A program made the position numbers and the translations under genes. From NCBI GenBank assembly GCA_963664245.1, contig OY760934.1, positions 558,001 through 622,000 of the forward strand: a stretch of DNA of 64,000 nucleotides, given 5' to 3'. Source of the DNA: GCA-2711565 sp963664245. Lineage in GTDB: Bacteria > Bacteroidota > Bacteroidia > Bacteroidales > GCA-2711565. Shown here in pieces: positions 61,797-64,000 of the stretch. A model generated the notes under the pieces. The model was not told the DNA's origin and ran no database searches. It worked only from the letters and a program-made list of their open reading frames with translations. Positions within the stretch are counted from its first letter, which is position 1; each line of letters opens with the position of its first letter.

Positions 61797-62999
61797 ATGA
61801 AGAAAATCCCCGTCTGCATTCTGTTTTTATTTTTTATTACAGCTGGCTGCACCCAATCGCAAAGCATTCCTCAATTTGTTGAATGGAACAGCATAACCAA
61901 AGGTAACGAAAGAACCGAGCAGTATTTCAACTTACTAAAAAATAAAAAAGTAGCTTTAGTGGGGAACCACACCAGCTTCATCAAACAAACACACCTTGCC
62001 GACAGTCTTTTATGCGCAGGCATCAAGTTAACCAAAGTTTTTGCACCCGAACACGGCTTTAGGGGACAAACCCACGATGGCGCATTAATCAAGGACGAAA
62101 AAGACATTAAAACCGGCTTACCGATTATTTCTTTATACGGCAACCACAAAAAGCCTGATCCCCAAGATTTAAAAGATATTGACATTGTTTTATTCGATAT
62201 GCAGGATGTCGGAGTTCGCTTCTACACCTACGTATCTACCATGACTTACATGATGGAAGCCTGCGCCGAAAACAATGTAAAAATGATTATCCTCGACCGT
62301 CCCAATCCCAATGGATTTTATGTTGACGGTCCCATACTGCAAGCAAAACACCGTTCATTTGTGGGTTTACATCCGGTTCCAATTGTACACGGTTTAACCA
62401 TCGGCGAATTTGCCCTCATGATTAATGGCGAAGGCTGGTTGAAAAACGGAATAAAATGCGATCTAACAGTTGTTAAATGCTTAAACTACACCCACAAGAT
62501 GAGTATGGAGCTACCGATTAAACCTTCGCCAAACCTTCCAAACCTGAGCAGCGTATTACTCTATCCTTCTTTATGTTTATTTGAAGGAACCGTAGTAAGC
62601 ATCGGGAGAGGAACAAGCAATCCGTTTGAATTTGTCGGTCATCCTAATTTCCCTGGAAAAGAATTCTCATTTACCCCGGTTCCTATTGAAGGGACAAGCC
62701 TGAACCCTCCGCTCAAAAACCAAAAATGTTTTGGGATAAACCTTAAAGATTACTACACCAAACACCCGGATGAGCTGGGAAAAATTGAGCTAAACTGGAT
62801 TATCGATTTTTACAATAAACTACCAAAAGACGACCGTTTTTTTAGTTCATATTTTGAAAAGCTTTCAGGAACAGATGAGTTGCGAAAACAAATAACCGAC
62901 GGAAAAACAAACTGGCAAATCCACCAAAGCTGGAAAAAAGAAATTGAAGCGTATAAAAAAATCAGGGCAAAGTACCTGCTCTACCCTGATTTTGAATAA
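61797..62999 (+). CDS. namZ: Exo-beta-N-acetylmuramidase NamZ-type lipoprotein (DUF1343)
   Basis: 400 residues. Signal peptide with lipobox FITAGC. DUF1343 motifs: VALVGNHTSF, KVFAPEHGFRGQTHDGALI, VLFDMQDVGVRFYTYVSTM, MIILDRPNPNGFYVDGPIL and EGTVVSIGRGTSNPFEFVG. The founding NamZ of Bacillus releases terminal MurNAc from peptidoglycan fragments. As an envelope lipoprotein it should feed murein recycling, consistent with mpl nearby. Confidence 0.9.
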   Translation: MKKIPVCILFLFFITAGCTQSQSIPQFVEWNSITKGNERTEQYFNLLKNKKVALVGNHTSFIKQTHLADSLLCAGIKLTKVFAPEHGFRGQTHDGALIKDEKDIKTGLPIISLYGNHKKPDPQDLKDIDIVLFDMQDVGVRFYTYVSTMTYMMEACAENNVKMIILDRPNPNGFYVDGPILQAKHRSFVGLHPVPIVHGLTIGEFALMINGEGWLKNGIKCDLTVVKCLNYTHKMSMELPIKPSPNLPNLSSVLLYPSLCLFEGTVVSIGRGTSNPFEFVGHPNFPGKEFSFTPVPIEGTSLNPPLKNQKCFGINLKDYYTKHPDELGKIELNWIIDFYNKLPKDDRFFSSYFEKLSGTDELRKQITDGKTNWQIHQSWKKEIEAYKKIRAKYLLYPDFE

Positions 63000-63014
63000 A
63001 ATTTATTTCGCAGA

Positions 63015-64000
63015 TTATTTTCGTCCGGGATAAACTTTTAACGCTTCATCCAAAACTTTAATCGATTGTTTCAAATCTTCAACATTTAGCACGTAGCTGA
63101 TACGAACTTCGTCTTTACCTCGGCCGGGAGTAGAATAAAATCCGGAAGCCGGGGCAAACATCACGGTTTGGTTCTCAAAGTTAAAATCTTCCAACAACCA
63201 TTGGCAGAAACGGTCAGAATCATCAATCGGGAGTTTGGCCACAACATAAAACGCCCCTTTAGGGTTCGGGCAATAAGCTCCTTCAATGCTATTGATTCCT
63301 TCAACAACAATATCACGACGGGCGATGTATTCTTTCATCACTTCTTCGAAATAAGAATCCGGCGTATCAATAGCTGCCTCGGCAGCTATTTGTCCGAAGC
63401 TCGGCGGGCTCAAACGGGCCTGAGCAAACTTCATGGCTGTTGCCATTACTTCTTTATTTTTCGAAATCATGCAGCCGATACGCACTCCACAAGCACTGTA
63501 ACGTTTTGAAACAGAGTCGATCAAAATAACATTTTGTTCAATATCTTTCAAATACATGGATGAATAATGTTTATTGCCATCATAGCAAAACTCGCGGTAA
63601 ACTTCGTCGGCGATCAAATACAAATCGTATTTTCTAACGATTTCCTGAAGAACCTCCAGCTCTTCTTTGCTGTACAGGTAACCGGTTGGATTGTTCGGGT
63701 TACAAACCATAATGGCTTTGGTTCTTGGGGTAATCGCTTTTTCAAAATCGGCGATTGCCGGTAAGGCAAAACCACTTTCAATAGATGATGGGATTGGAAC
63801 CACTTTTACACCTGCATTCACAGCAAAACCATTGTAATTTGCATAAAACGGTTCAGGAATAATAATCTCGTCATCCGGATCAAGACAAGTTTGCATGGCA
63901 AACAAAATAGCTTCGGAAGCTCCGGCAGCCACAATAATATCATCCGGTGTGATATCAATATTATTTTCTTTATAATACTTAACCAGTTTTTTACGGTACG
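63015..64000 (-). CDS. Class I/II PLP-dependent aminotransferase (aspartate-aminotransferase-like), cut at right edge
   Basis: The frame is open to base 64000, so the N-terminus is outside the window. Visible part: YRKKLVKYYKENNIDIT, the cofactor-binding VAAGASEAILFA, EPFYANY, MVCNPNNPTGYLY, YLIADEVYREFCYDG and the PLP lysine in IDSVSKRYSACGVRIGC, and the C-terminal Arg region DEVRISYVLN. Typical fold-type I, aspartate/aromatic branch. Cytoplasmic; the specific amino donor cannot be fixed. Confidence 0.92.
   Translation of the reverse strand, partial: YRKKLVKYYKENNIDITPDDIIVAAGASEAILFAMQTCLDPDDEIIIPEPFYANYNGFAVNAGVKVVPIPSSIESGFALPAIADFEKAITPRTKAIMVCNPNNPTGYLYSKEELEVLQEIVRKYDLYLIADEVYREFCYDGNKHYSSMYLKDIEQNVILIDSVSKRYSACGVRIGCMISKNKEVMATAMKFAQARLSPPSFGQIAAEAAIDTPDSYFEEVMKEYIARRDIVVEGINSIEGAYCPNPKGAFYVVAKLPIDDSDRFCQWLLEDFNFENQTVMFAPASGFYSTPGRGKDEVRISYVLNVEDLKQSIKVLDEALKVYPGRK

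Noticed and set aside
1..64000. CRISPR arrays, prophage, rRNA operons, origin
   Set aside because: No regularly spaced repeats, phage structural genes, rRNA sequence or dnaA-box cluster were seen.

Overview
The window comes from a Bacteroidota chromosome, most likely a free-living marine or sediment member of the Marinilabiliales/Prolixibacteraceae type. This is an inference from AT-rich DNA, -7 boxes of the form TAnnTTTG, the absence of Shine-Dalgarno sequences, LytTR two-component pairs, a GH97 glucosidase, DUF4301 and Mpl proteins, and many lipoproteins. No rRNA, CRISPR array or prophage was seen.

Layout. 1-2175: end of a threonine operon (thrB, thrC), then tRNA-Arg. 2369-6908: outer-membrane and small membrane proteins and a TonB-dependent receptor. 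7064-23502: a one-directional 16-kb locus read leftward. It begins with a propeller-type histidine kinase and a LytTR regulator, followed by small secreted proteins and lipoproteins, an 862-residue YCF48-propeller protein, an LRR lipoprotein, a ~1,790-residue secreted protein with a FecR domain, an OmpA-type lipoprotein and YccF. Several of these proteins share domains, so the locus looks like one regulated cell-envelope system of unknown purpose. 23597-29739: dipeptidase E, a secreted helical protein, an M19-like dipeptidase, two tRNA-Leu genes and DUF4301. 29772-31897: a lone low-GC gene inserted before an aldose epimerase lipoprotein. 32126-39791: a LytTR two-component pair divergent from an RND efflux operon (adaptor, pump, TolC). 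40206-42410: a peroxide-defence group (1-Cys peroxiredoxin, Dps, OxyR) with a readable OxyR-type operator. 42535-44652: GH97 alpha-glucosidase. 44653-46540: an inserted DUF262 plus HEPN pair. 46681-49545: a cation/proton antiporter, a membrane LytTR regulator and a thioredoxin-like lipoprotein. 49546-56140: an accessory region. Its three cargo genes (TlpA-like, STM3941-like, TPR) all point leftward, are separated by long foldback non-coding DNA, and are interrupted by a decayed IS110-family element and an IS1182-family element. 56143-64000: mpl, cysH, a remnant of an ABC permease, a hybrid histidine kinase, a LolC/E-type permease, a NamZ-type muramidase and an aminotransferase cut by the right edge.

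The most unusual signal is the accessory DNA. Unrelated single genes (29772-30683, 44916-46488, 54793-55833 and probably 49762-50547 and 51982-52527) are bounded by complementary short sites of the type GTTRnnC / GnnYAAC. Most of these sites lie at the ends of foldback sequences of about 100-270 bases. Two of the insertions share a diverged ~120-base upstream element that carries its own promoter. This is the geometry of integron gene cassettes and attC sites, here without an integrase in view. I treat it as a hypothesis, not a demonstrated integron.
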